Made by a program: the position numbers and the translations under genes. From the NCBI GenBank assembly GCA_914767715.1, contig OU612065.1, positions 17,486,001-17,546,000 on the forward strand: DNA of 60,000 nt, in the 5' to 3' direction. Numbering within the stretch: position 1 is the stretch's first letter; each line of letters starts with the position of its first letter. The notes below the pieces were generated by a model. The model did not search any database. It saw only the letters and a program-made list of their open reading frames with translations, and was not told where the DNA came from. The DNA is from Membranipora membranacea (lineage: Eukaryota > Bryozoa > Gymnolaemata > Cheilostomatida > Membraniporidae). Positions 24,482-38,900 of this stretch are shown in pieces.

Positions 24482-26920
24482 CTACTCATCGTCGGTACTT
24501 TCCTCTTCACTATCCCATGTGTTGCTCTGTGTGTTTGGAGGTAACTGTCCTGCACCAGGGTGATAATGCTGAGGGGGATAGTGTTGAGAGGGGTAATGCT
24601 GTTGGGGGTAATGTTGAGGAGGGTACTGCTGTGATGGATACTGATGTGCAGGATAAGACGCCATCATATTACTCGCCCCTGGATGTGACATCATACCGCT
24701 GGTTGAGGGACCTCCATGAATCTGGGCCAGGTACTCCGGCGGTAACTCTCCCATAGGCATCAGAGAGATCTACAGACAGATGATATGAAAATAAGATAGA
24801 ATCCACTGAAAAGTGGACGATATCACCCCAAATACAAGCCCAAACAGCTTGCCGATGTACGCCACTGTCAGAGCTCAATCAGATTCTCTGTGTGCTGTAT
24901 GATTAAGGAAATCATGTGATATGGATACCAATGCCTTTTAAGCCTGATTGTTCCCCACATATCTAGCGAACCATAATATTCCTTGTGTTGCAGACGAAAA
25001 AAAATCGGTAAATTTAATAACAAGAGAAAGACAGATCAACAAGAACAAAGAACTGGAAATGAAACATAGTAAACCGTAAAGTAAACTAAACACCAGGTAT
25101 GAGCAGTTACTTTTAAAACGTTTTTCTTCGTAGAGTTCTGGTAGACCTTCTTATGGTAGGCTGAATTAGACAACAAAATGAGCATTATAACGCAGCATGA
25201 ATTTGGAAGAAAGAGACAAATTTATTCTCATTCACTATGTCTACTGAGAGTGTCAGGGGCTATGTTTATAAAACGTTAAATAAATTGCCTGGTGATGTGG
25301 GAGGGCCCGGAGCGGGCAGCATAGATCAAGAGCAATTAGTTAGACAACTTTACATACCGTTGGTTGCATGGTGGCAGCAAGGGCATTAGCTTCCTCTGGA
25401 GCGTATGATGAAATGTCAGCATTTGGATCAGCATAGCCTGGGTGCTCTGGATCATTGTACTCTTCAGCAGTGAGGGGTGGGGTACCTCCCCCTGCAGCTG
25501 CGGTTTTATTCTTATCCTCATCTTCCTCATCATCATCATTTGGATCAACAGACATCATCAACTGCTTGAACTAAAATTATAAATTCATGATAACAATTTT
25601 CAACCAGTTTTCAGAGTTGTGTTTTTTTAACATACTGTAAAACGCGTGAATGCTACCCTCCTAAAAGAAATACGAAATGGGTGTTTGCTTTCACCTTTAA
25701 CATAGTTACAGTGCAGTTCACTTAAATCAAACCTCTTGGGATCACAAAAATTTGTCCTCATTAAGCAGAGTCTGAATTAAGTGACATTAAAATGCTTTGA
25801 GATCTGGCTGAAGGGCCCGATTTTCCATACATTCTAAATTAACAGGAATTCTGAATTATAAAGTTTGAATAAACCAGCACACACTGCATATGCTTTTGCT
25901 TTATTATACTTACAGCAAGGAAGTCTTCTAGCAGCTTGCGTTTACCATCATCATCTATATTATCTAGTCGAGGGGAACCTTCTCTAAGGAGCTCAAGGGC
26001 TTTCTCAGGGTTAAACTTATGATTCACTTTACGACTGATTGGACGCTCCCAAACTTTCTGGGCTTCGTTTGGTGAATATTTCTGTAGCTTACTAAAATGA
26101 ATAAAACATAGGATGCATTGTAATACAAAGACAATTCTCAGCAAAAGTTCAAGTTCTGCAACTGTACATCTAATCTCAACATCTCCAAAATAATTCCATT
26201 TCTGCAAAGTTCAAAATTTTCCCAGTAGTTAAGGACATTTAATGTTTTAAAATATAAATGAGACATGTATCATAATGATTCGTTACAGTTCATACCAAGA
26301 TCTCTTAGCTCCAGAAGTTCTTCTCAACACTTTCAAATCAAACAATTCCGATAACAGAAGAATTTCAAAATTAACAAGTATTCATTTATACCTGTCAGTA
26401 ATGTTGTACATCTCCTTGAGATGTTGTTTGATGAGTAGTAGAAGTACACATCCCTGTGATCTGATCATTATCTCCTGTAGAGGAGTACAGTCATCAGGGA
26501 GACGCGCCATCAGAGAATGAAAGTCATCATCATCATCGTCATCCAGTCTGTTAGAGAAAGAGATTTAGTTTTACACTATCAAAATATTGAGTAGTTATAT
26601 TTCAATTCTACCAACAGGGAGAGAGAATGAAACTTCTCATACAAAATATTTGTCAGTCATAATCGTCGAAAATGCTGACTTGCAGTTGTATAATGTTAGA
26701 TTGTGATGCTTCAATCAGCCATGGGCATGTTTGGTAGCATTAACCAACAAAAATACAACAATCTAAGCTACAAACAGAATGGAAATATTTATTAAGTGAC
26801 ATACTTTGTACCACCGACAAGAGTTTTGACGACTTTGACTTCACCAGTGACAGGATCCATATACGAATTCTCTACTTCTTGCGGAGGCTCAAAAGGTGTA
26901 CCATCTTTTGTGAGCATTCC
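24482..26920 (-). CDS. NIPBL: NIPBL exons 37-41: C-terminal region with QHYPP-type repeats
   Basis: Exons: 26805-26920, 26392-26547, 25914-26091, 25358-25570, 24482-24769. Conserved parts are MIRSQGCVLLLLIKQHLKEM and LQKYSPNEAQKVWERPISRK, the end of the family's folded part. After an acidic DDDEEDEDKNK stretch, the last exon encodes about 95 residues with a tandem five-residue repeat of the type QHYPP/QHYPQ/QHYPS (six or more units). It ends in acidic SEEESTDDE. The basic, tryptophan-containing C-terminal segment of vertebrate NIPBL is not seen, so this tail looks lineage-specific. Confidence 0.93.
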
Positions 26921-29900
26921 CTGAAGTGGATAAATAGTATAAGTTAGACAAAGATAAAACCGGTACTAACAAAAACTCTCATCAGAGTAATAAAATTTAT
27001 TTTCTCCCAAATATCGGACAACAAAATCCTTGAGGGCAAGACAGGCAGGTTGGTACACACCTGAGTGTCTAATCTACTCAGTAGTGGTGGGCCGCAGCAG
27101 AGTATACACTCATTACTTCATACAATTTGACACACATACAATGGTCACATGGCGGCATTCACAAAATTAGTCAACGTTTCTCATGAATATTATTTTTTAG
27201 GTTTATACCGTAATCATTGGATAAACTGAGCTGTGATAAAGGTTCAATATTCAACTAACCTCTCTGAAAGCCTGTAATAGATTAGAGCCAGCCACAGAGA
27301 CAATAATATCAATGTTGTGTATGATATACAGAGGTTCATCAGCTGCCGTGTATGGGAAGAACACCAGATTGTCTGCCATATATACTAGCTCTCCTAGCAG
27401 AGTTTTCTGTAAGTAAAAGTATACAATGATATAAAACATAATATTTTTACATAGGGGAAAAAGCTAAGGACAAAATTGGTCATATCAGCATAACTTTGAG
27501 CAGGTCATTATTGAAATCAGTCAATCACAACAAAAAAAGAAATCAAATCAGTAAAAATGACTGAGGATGATGTTTCTCTGCTCATGTAGGTGGCCAAACA
27601 GATGCATCATTTCCTTCGATATAATTTAATTTATGGTATATATATTTTTTCTGCACATCAGGGAGAACATCTGCAGATAATGGTGGTTGCAAATAAAACT
27701 GAATAAGCAAGGTTCACTTGTCTGAAATCGAAACTTACAGAGGTATCGTCGAATAGATTGAGCATACTGTTGAGTAGAGCTCTCCTATGTCCTCGATTAG
27801 TTCTGATAATACTATACAGGTGCTGGTTTAGTGATGCCGGACTCTCATCATTATGTATACCTCTGAGAGGCTGATACATATCCTGCTGCACGATTCTGTG
27901 GAGTCTGTATGACATCTTTATACCTTGCATAGCTTTCATCTATCAAACATACACAACTATCATCATCAGATAATACAGACAAATTATAAACCAAATTCTC
28001 ATCATAAGGGCACGATCTGAGTTCAAAGTGCGTTTTTTTTAAACTTAAAATTGTTAGTGGGTTGAAGCATTTTGTTGGATTTGTTCACAGAGTAAAGATA
28101 TATACGTGATAATGTTGAGACACATCAATATACCCAAGGTGGAGCTTTTATGAAGTAAAGGGGATGACTATATTTAGCTAACAATGAAGTTTACCAGTTC
28201 AAGGATGTGGAAAAATGTAGCACCCTAAAAGAGTGGACATGAGGTGTTCATCTTTACTTACATGAATAAATCCAGCATGTTTCTTGTCGATATCTATGAG
28301 ATGCTGATCAGCTTTGATTGTTACTTGATTATCACAGTCTGTACTCATAGTTATCAGGTACGGCACACACTAACAAATAACAAAATATACTCTCTATATG
28401 ACTATTTGATACAGTGAATTCGAGTTTACGAATATATGATTGTGATAAAATGTGATCATATTATTGTATATGAATTGTATACAGATCTGGCCACATGCTT
28501 GCATATGATTCTTAATTTTTTTGTATATGTTCTATGTCTAAAAAAGTCTGATGTCAAGACATGGCACCCAACCATTAATTGATGAAAAAGTAAAATATCA
28601 CTATATGTGTAAGGAAAATTGATAATCAATATATAAATGTGGATGTATGAAAATTTTGCAGTAGTGCATTTCAGATATTGGTGGACATCTGAGACAGTCT
28701 CTGGGCTATTAATTTCCAGAGGGGTATAATACATGATAACTTTATGTAAATTTCAGTCCCTCAGTGCAGCTTGCAGAAAATGGTCTGGAATAAATTAAGA
28801 TGGCAAGAACCAAGATGTCTCATCAGACATATATGATGGTATTACCAGGATACATCATCACCTTGGAGACTAGTTTTGACCAAACCACAGTATTTCATCG
28901 GGCAAGTTGCGTGATGGGACGTCAACAGGTTAATTACAGGCTCTTAGACGCTGTGATAGGAGGTTTGGGAGGAGACTATGGATGCATATATAATACTTAT
29001 CCAAACTGATGTAATCGTCTCCAATCATCACACATCTAGCGTCGGTGGTGTAAAGGTTAGCATTGTTGCCTTCCAAGCAATAGATCCGGGTTCGATTCCC
29101 GGCTGACGCACTGTTTTGGCAGCATTTCTCATGTAATTGTATTTTTTGCTACTTTTAATTGTTGCCAATTTGGATTGTTCTCAAAAGTTGCTCCCCCCGT
29201 AAATCTGTTTGCTATTTTCAAGGTAAACATGCCCTCTTTTTTCACTGCGCTTTATCAAAATATATTCCAACAAACAGAATGAAATGTTCTCATACCTGTA
29301 CTGGGTGGACGAGACCTTGTTTGAGGATGAGATGTAGAACACTGACTGCTGCTATCCTTACAGGTAACTGACTGTTAAAGTAAGACTCCAGTACCTGCTT
29401 CAGGAATACCTGAACTATCGTACTGGCCATTCTGTAATCATTGAAGTTATGCTCTCTATACTATAGCTTTATATAAGTTAAGAGGTAGTACCATAAGCGT
29501 GATGTTGAATATTTGATTAAAAGGAACACTTCATGAAATTACCAATGATACCCCTTTCTATTTTATAACTTCGTAGCTCAATCAATACGTTAATGAATAT
29601 CTGCATAAAATTCTGCACCAACCACCGTTAGAATGCCAGAGCTACTCACCCAGACTGCACATCACCAATCTCCTTGAGATTCTCCTCAGCGGCTCTTTTC
29701 TTCCACTCCTCCTCTGCTCTTACTGAGCTCTCCTCTTCTTCTTGTAGATATTTACCCAGATTATTGAGCACCTGTACTCTCATCTCAGAAGATACATCCT
29801 TACCTGTCAAAGAATTAATAGGGTCTCTTATTGAGTATCCCAGAATGCAATTTCCTGAAATTCTCTGTGAGATGGATAAGTGATATAAAATCAACTTAAT

Positions 29901-32900
29901 TTCTGCCCATTAAGTCATTGATCATAGCAAAAGTAATATAAGATATAGAGAAAGCAAGTTTATTTGCAATATATTCTTGACCTGGTTGTCCATTTATTTT
30001 TGAGCATATATGGCCTTGGTGGAAGTCTTTGAAAAAGTTCTTTTGTGAACATGTGGGTCAATATCGCGTAACATAACATGAAATTCTAATTTTTAAGTGG
30101 TAAAAATTCATGGGATCCACCATTGTTCTCAAGAATCTCCTGTGTGATTTATTGATATCAATCAGGGTCTTCACAAAGATCATGGTCATAAGAGAATTCA
30201 CCTACTTCATGCTGAAGTACTGGAATTCTTTCCAATAAGGTGTAAATTATGTGGTGACAACAGATAATTATAGAATGATTTGCAGTTACATGTACTGTTA
30301 TATGTGCAGGCAATAGCAGATCAATAACTAAGAGGTTCAACTGAATATAAATCATGTGCGAGCCATTGAGACATACCAATAAGGAGACGGTGATAGAGAT
30401 CTTTGACTCTGTTAGACATCATCTTGTCATAATATCGGATACAGAAAAATCCTACAACACAATGAGAGAAAATTATGATTATTCATATTTATCAGACATT
30501 GAAGAATCCTGCAATAAAACACCTTGAGAGATTCTTTATAGTGCGGATTCCTAATTATGACACAAGGATGATTCGATGCAATTTGCAGCATGTTTTTTAT
30601 GCAAAATTTTTGTGAGGTATACAACGATAAGAGGATCAAATCATTAGTAACCGACTCACCAATAGCTGTAAGAGCCTGCTGACGTACACCTTCATCCTCA
30701 TGCCATAAGAAATACATGAGCTGCTCAAACACAAAATCCTCTATAGAGTTCACAGCCTGGCTCTTCATCCCCATCTCAGTGGTGTCAAAATCAAAGTGCT
30801 TACACAGAACTCCCACAGTGAACAGAGAACGCTTCAGAGCTCCCTTACGACTGAGCAGTGCCTGGTTCTTAGGGTCTACCTGGTGCTGCTTGTGACAGTT
30901 GTGTACTATGTCTGCAAGAGAATGAGTTATGTTATTATGGTTTGTTTTGGACAAATTGAGATACAGAGAATAAAATGATGAAAGCACTAGGGAACAGTAT
31001 TCCCACAATGAAATGATAGAACTTTCAGAGTGATGTTATGACATGATGAGTATTTTTCCCAATAAGCTCCAAAATAATTCATGTTTTTGACATTTGCTAG
31101 GTTTAAGTTTTTTTTACACAACTACCAAGATACTGACTTTGGAATTTTTTGAAGCAATCCCTAACAAGAGCGTAGTTTTTGGTGACTTTGTTGACGACAG
31201 CACCAAGACAGCTGACAGCACTCTGTAGGACAGTCATACCCTGACTTAGTATCAAAGTCATCAAATCCTCTTCTACCTGCAATCACACAACAGTAACTCA
31301 ACTATTGACTATTTTACCAGGATTTCAGTCAAAAATGCAAATGGGGAGCAGAATCATTTGATGTCAGCCATTCAGATTACTTAATTGATATTTGAAGGGC
31401 ATCAACTGCCATGCAGCCCTGTGCAGATAAAATTACGTTATTATGTTTCCACCCAATGTTTTTTTTGAGGTCACCAGATATATGAAGATAGATAGAGCTC
31501 TTTATTGCGTTTAAACGAATTTGCGTTATTGATGGAGTTAGTACCTGTGCAAGGAAGGATTCTCTGGGATTCGGCATAAGAGGAATAACCAGCTCTAATA
31601 TACGAGCTGTGTGATGAAGCACCAGTACATCAGCAGCATTCTACAACAAAACACAGGAAATATACCATACATTGCTGCAAGTCAAACTACACAGGCAATG
31701 AAAAAAACACTCGTTCAATTCCCTAGTATAACATATTCTGTCAACCATATGACCATTCCTAATAGTCTGTAGCAATGAAAACATGCACGGAAATTAAAGC
31801 TTGGCAATATACATTTCTATTTTCATATCAAATGAATATTGAGCAATTTCAGAAACTAATGACTGGATATATGCAGGATCCAAGTAACGGCCGATGTGTT
31901 GCCAAGTGGCTTGCATTATTGAATTACTGTTTTCACTTACGCTGCACTTAATCTCGAGGTAGGGTTGAAGAGTTTCGGCGTGAGAGATCATCAGATCTGG
32001 TCTAATTTTACTGAATAAGTGTAGAGTGGACAGACTGGCTAGTAGATCCCGGGATGTGGCAACCTAGAAGCAAAAAAAGTTTTTGGAGTGAAGTCTTGCA
32101 CAACAAATCAAATGTCACAAATAAATGTGGGAGTTGCCTCCTTTATGTGAATAATCACAATGAGAAGACAACCAATATGATGTTGTGATCAGGATAGAGA
32201 GAAGCCAAAAGCATTGGTGAAGCATTTGATGATAATTTATAAGATAATATAAGATATATTCTCAATCTTTCATCCTCATATATGGCTTTCTTGAATGTGA
32301 TTCCTGTTTGAATCAGAAATCAAAATCTTATACAAATCACCCAATTTTTGGAGATTTTTTATTGAATTAAAAGTAGGAACAAGATACAACTGCATGAAGA
32401 ATGCTACCAAAACTGTGCGTCAGCCGGGAATCGAACCCGGATCTATTGCTTGGAAGGCAACAATGCTAACCTTTACACCACCGACGCTGGATGTGTTACT
32501 CCACAAGCAGGGAGGATGAGAAAATCTAATTACAGAGGTTTCCTAGGAGATGCAATTTACCAACTATATTGGCCCCCTACCTCCTTAATTATAGTAATAT
32601 TTTGCCAACATGGCATACCGGTTCAGTAAGGTGCTGATGAATAATGCAGTGAATAAATATACTATATTACATTTTTACTCATAGATTTATGATTCAGGGG
32701 TGCCACATCAGAACCTGTAAGTCATGTTTCCATGGCAACAGAAATCCAAAGGTCAAATGAGGAAATTGGTCTGGCTATTTACCATCATCCTCTGGTGTAA
32801 TAACTAACTGATAGGAGTGGCCTCCTTTATGTGAATATTCACAAAGAAAAGACAACCCCAGACATGCCATTTTAACATTATGAAATTGTGGCAAGGATAG

Positions 32901-35900
32901 AGCGAACCCAGGAGCAATGGTTGAGGCATTAGATGATAGGATATAATCTCAATTTTTCAATGCTATAAATGACTTTCTAGAACGTGCTTCCTTTTGTGGA
33001 TCAGAAATCCCAACCTTATACAATTCATCACTGTTATTTTTATTGCCAACAAAATACAGCTGCATGATGAACGCTGCCAAAACTGTGCGTCAGCCGGGAA
33101 TCGAACCCGGATCTATTGCTTGGAAGGCAACAATGCTAACCTTTACACCACCGACGCTGGATGTGCTACCTTGCAAGCAGGGAAGACTAGAAATCTAATT
33201 TACAGGTCTCCTAGGTGATGCAAATTCTCAATTGCCCCCCCCCCCCCCACCTCCTTAATAATAGTTATATTTTGCCAACATGGCATACCGGTTCAGAAAA
33301 GTGCTGATACATCATGTGGTGAATAAATATACTATTTATTATAACAATTCTACTGCTAGTGATATGATGCAGGGGTGCCACATCATGACCTGTAAGTCAT
33401 GTTTCCATAGCAACAGAAAACCAAAAGTTCAGATGAGGAAAATGATCTGGCTAATTGCCATCATCCTCTGATGTAATAGCTAATAGCTAACAGGGATCTC
33501 TCAGAATTTCTTAATCATACAGGGTCTACAAAGGCCGTTGCCAAGAGTATACTAAAGACATGGAAAACTCCTCATCTATCACTGTGGAAACAAAGAGGTG
33601 ATCACTACCCCTCAACTGACAAAATTTTCTTGTCTTTCCACCCATACATCAAGCGTCGGTGGTGTAAAGGTTAGCATTGTTGCCTTCCAAGCAATAGATC
33701 CGGGTTCGATTCCCGGCTGACGCACAATTTTTGTACCCTATCTGCTGCAATTCAACCCATTTTTTAGTCATGTATAGAAATGTTAGCAAATACCAATCTC
33801 CTATAAACTTAATGAGAATACTAATTTGCTAACAATGTATTATGTTGCTTGCAGTTACTCTGCTCTAACCTAACTGATATCAAGTTCAAAGAGAAAAAAT
33901 TTACTTTGCCTCAACACAAAAATATGCATGAAGAAATCCTCTGAGTTGTCTCTTCAATGGGAGTGAGATGACAACTCCCACAAATAATTATTATTGACAA
34001 CTTACAACATGGAGTATGAGACGAAACTTCCAAACCTCCTGCATAAATAGGCAACACATGTCTATTGAACTTACAGTTCCTGAGGAGATTTCTACAGCTT
34101 TCTGTTCCAGTTTGAGAACATTCATGACTAGGCAATCAACGATCTGTCTACATGAGAAATCCATTGGTTTACTGCTTGACTCTCTTTCTTTGTACAGTAA
34201 CTGAAAGTTCACAGAAAGAGACATTGATATGCCATATTGACATCATAAATTGAAGGGCAAGATATACCCTCTGAAAGATGTTATTTTCACAATGGCTTTA
34301 CATCGGCTGGTAGCCCCAAGTTTGGTTAATTAACATTCTAAGCATGTTATCAAATTAAAATATACAAGTCGCCAGTAAACTTACATGTTTCATAAGCTGT
34401 TCCATGAAGTCATAGTTAGCGTCTTGTATAGCTGAGATGACTGATGTGATATTGAGAACTCTTCTCATCAACTTCTCATTATCTCTGTCTCTTACTGGTG
34501 TAAACCACATAGACTGAAACACCTCACTCACTAATTTCTGTAATACAATAGTACAACATTCAGTGCATACTTTAAAATGTCTTGGTATTCAGTTTGCTAC
34601 AGCCTAATTTTCTACGCACTGTTTCATTACATGTGATGTAAACCCATTATTATGTCCATTTGACCATTGACTTTGAAAAAAATCATGCCTTTGGAAAATC
34701 CTGGTTTGGGCAAGAATAATGGCTACAGAAACATCAAGCGAAAACTATGTTTGTTAATCTGTAGACATCTGAAGCAGAGCACCAAAGGCGAGTGGTCACA
34801 AACAGTGATATGTATCACAGCATCAGTAAAAGCATTCGGCCTTCCACTAGTGGACCGATGCAGAAGTTATATAATGTTGTTTAGGTACCTTGATACCATC
34901 CTCATCATTGACTCGACGTATCATCTTAACACACATATCAGGTATCTTCTCAAAGTTAGGCATGTCTATACACACATCTCTGAATATCTTAATCACCCTC
35001 TTCCGCACTGAGATACCAGTATCCTGTATTCAAATGGAAAATAGCTAAATTAAACTAGACAAATCATGTGTTATACATTGCTATGAAAAAACCCATATCT
35101 AGAGAGTGGACGGCTCGTTATATTAATAGTCATTTCATAATCTTCTTGGAACATACTAAATTGACAGACGATGTGAAAATGCACACTTCACTAATCAACC
35201 CAACCATTGAGCAAAAATACAGCATCCTGCTGAGCTAACAAGTAATATAAACTCACAAGAATTCTAGCAGAGAGCATATCATAGTACTGAGTCATTAGTT
35301 CTGGTCTGCTGAGTATGAACTTTCCGATGAGCTCCACACAGGCCTCTCTGACAGATGTGCTCTGATCTAGTAACCTGGCATGTACAGCTGTCTGTAGACT
35401 TGTACGAGATAACACACCTGGGTCTGCTTCTATTACTAGGGTCAGACATTTTATAGCCTTGGTACGCACAGCTACTACAGTCTCTGATAACACCTTCAGA
35501 ATCTGTAAAGGAAATAAACAGATGTACAGTGAACCTTGTTAACTGTATGCTACAAGAGTGAGAAAAAAAAACATATACAACAACCACAATACAAAATTTT
35601 AAACTCCTAGTGATATTATAATTTTTAAAAGAAGGTAACATCGGATAATACATTGATAGATTGCAGTGCCCACTGAGTGTAGTGTCAACATGGGTAACAT
35701 TAAATACTGGCCTCATCAGGCCTGGTATGCAGATTCTGCTGATGCATATGATTCATGATCCTCACAGGTATAGAGTTATGATAGTTTGGACAAACCTGAG
35801 TTAGGTAGAGATCAAAGCTCTGAGCGAAGGGCCTCTGAGAAGTAAGGAACTTGGTAACATCACTGGTACTACCATAAGATAGCCTTGAGCCGCTCCTGAA

Positions 35901-38900
35901 TGTGCTCATAGATACCTTAGCTTGTTCCTACAAACAACAGTTACAAATAAACGGACGAAGTCGGAGAAATTTGCAAAAATATCCAATTATGTTTTTGTAT
36001 AGGGATATCCATTGCAAACCCTCAATAAGACATTCATTGATCTCCCATTGGTTCCCAATTGATCATCGATCGATCATTAGCCTTGTCGAGTGACAAGGCT
36101 AATCATCATAGTTTGATAGCAGTTGATTGTGTTGAATCATAATCCAAATTGACAATGACAACAGAGGAAGGATCGAGCTGTTTCACATACCAATAGCTTA
36201 TTTTTCTTGCGCTCAGCCTGGGCCTGTAGCTCAGCTAACCTTTCTAGTTCATCTACATCATTAGGATCAATCTGAGCTTGTTTAGCTGTGAGCTTCTCCA
36301 CCTGTACCACTATATCTCTGTACCACTGAGCTATGTAGAAACTACGAGCATTCTACAATACACAAAGAGATTAGTCAACAGACTTATCTTGTAACAGAAT
36401 CTTTGCATGTTTCAATGACGGCTTAAGATAGCATACAGATTAAGCTAGAGAATTTAGTTTTGTTTACACAGATACCCAATCATTAGTCACTTCCAAAGGG
36501 AAGCGACTTCCTCAGCATGTTGCTCTGCGCTGTACAAATGTATCGGAAAATCTGTCTAAATCTGACAGATGATTTTGTAGAATAAAAAATGACGCAACTT
36601 AAACGATTTGAAGATAAGAAGCTGTTCGAAGTCAGACAACATACCAGTAGAGAGGGATCCTTCTGTCCGTTTACCAGTAGATAATCTAACACAGTAGCCT
36701 GTAGTTTATACACCACATCAGTCTGATCAATTCTCTTATTGGATTTAGACTCCTCATCTGATGAACTGGAGTCATTCTCAAGCTGTCGATAATATCAAAG
36801 GGAAGGCATTTACAACAATAAAAATATTACTCAAATTGGAAGTATTGGAGTATAAGCTGATCATAGATTGAGTAAGGGTTAGACAGGTTGATTTGCTGTT
36901 TTAGAATAACAAATAGACAGACAAACTGATGGTTGCCTCACACTGTCTGAGTAGCTGAACAGGCCAAATAGTACTCAACCCTATGTATATATGGTGGTAG
37001 TTGGGTATATACGTATGGGGAGTTTACTGTGGACTGAGTACACAATCGGAGCACTCAAGGAATTATGGACCAAATTTGACTCAAAAAATTTAATTTTGCT
37101 AGACAGTATTTGCGTATAAATACATAAAATACATACCTCCTCTAGTAGTTCATCAATCTCTGTTTGTTGAGTACAGACAGCATCTTTGCGCAATCTGGCA
37201 GCGACTGTACCGAGATAATCTAAGGATGCTACTCTTAGTGACATATCAACCTGAAACACGTATTATCAGACGTAAAAATTAAGATATCCAGTGTGCTAAG
37301 GGTTATATGTAGCCAAGATCTGGCAAACATTTTTCATTGCCAAAATAATACTTTGGAGGTCAAGTGGCTGGGAAACAGGTAAACACTAAAAATTACAGAA
37401 TTCTATGGAGATAAACATGTATTGTTGGAGATAACTCACAGATTTGTTGCTGAATTGGTTGACCAGCAATCGGCCTAGTAGGGAGAGCATAAGCTCAGCT
37501 CCAGGCCACTCGGGTTTATTTGCTGTCATCAGAAGATCATTTACAAAGTTATCAAACAGAGGCCTGTAATCTTCCTCTCCTTTCTGACCACATCTACAAA
37601 GTAAGGGAACGTTTAGCGATACAACAAAGCAGATACAAGAGATACTCAGACCAAAAAAAGACAAAATCTAATCTAACCGGTCAATTTGATTGCAGGCTCT
37701 AGCTTCATAAAGAGAAAGAAAGAAATCAACTTGAGCCACATTTCATGAATCCTTGTTTCTATACAACCCAGACACTTCAACTGGAAGTGTTTTATATTGA
37801 AGAGAGCAGAAAATAATATTATAGATACATTTGACCAAAACTGATTACAGGTTGTTGTCAATTGCATGCAGTGAGTCAGGCAACCAATGTTGGTCTACAA
37901 ACCAACGACTTACTTTTTGAGGAACACAGAGAGGAAGTGGTGAGCTGTCTTCATAGCCTGCTCATAAGATGTAGCTATGATAACATCTTGTGCAGCCGTG
38001 TCCTCGTCTGGTTCACTTTCAGTCCCTGTCGGTAACTTAATGATACACTGTATAAGCTGTAAGACTAGAGCTGTAACCATCTGTATGTTCTCTTCATGAC
38101 TCAACCTGAAATTTCATAAGATGGTATGGGAAGAGCACAAGATAATTTGAATTTAATAAGCTATATTTATAACAATGACCAATTAATTACGAGAGTTGTC
38201 CCCTTATTGACATAAAACCTCAGAGAGCAGACAACTTTGTTTTCCTCAGCTTTTTTAATTTCACCTGCTTGTAATCAGGGAGGGTGTTGCAATTACGTAA
38301 GGGGTTAGACTACTTGAATTAATATAGCGCATCAGTATGTATCATGAGATTCCATGAAACTTCGGCCCACATTTATATTGCCATACATATGGTTTATAAA
38401 ACTTGGTTTCAGTATAAGTCCTACCTATAAGCTCGAATGTTTCTCTTGGTAGTTGGTAATCTTGCTAAAGACAAGAACATGTCATCCAGTATGAGCTGCC
38501 TATGCTTCTCATATCTAGAGAACACTTCTGTTACTAGTGTGATAGCTGAGAGCTGTAACTCACTGATGTTCTCAACAAAGAATGGTTGAACAGATAGCGC
38601 AGATATCTGTATAGAAAAAAGGAAATATCTTGTGTCAAGAATCGCGTAGAATAAAATGATGTGCTTTATCCATAATATCAATGGGACAAATGAGCCTAGC
38701 CATTGATATCATCGTCCTGGTATTATTCAATCATGTAAAGTTTGAACAAAAATGAACGGCAACTGCAAAAACAGATTTTGTACTCTCACGTAAAAAATCA
38801 ACAGCAAAGGATCTTCCAAAACAGAGGAAAGGGGATTCAGCCTTAGGATTATCAACACTATATAGCACTTTTCTAACTATACCTTGAGTATTATGGTATC

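Larger units (their letters stand above)
32131..33495. repeat. Tandem duplication of about 0.68 kb carrying a tRNA-Gly in each unit
   Basis: Unit 1 is about 32131-32814 and unit 2 about 32815-33495. Shared landmarks in order: CCTCCTTTATGTGAATA, the tRNA-Gly gene, GGATGTG, AACATGGCATACCGGTTCAG, GTAAGTCATGTTTCCAT and CCATCATCCTCTG. The unit period measured at CCTCCTTTATG is 684 bp and at the tRNA 670 bp, so indels have accumulated. Confidence 0.88.

Noticed and set aside
32994-33471. Short plus-strand ORFs spanning tRNA copy C and its flank
   Set aside because: One reads through the complement of a tRNA gene and the other through duplicated intronic DNA; chance frames.
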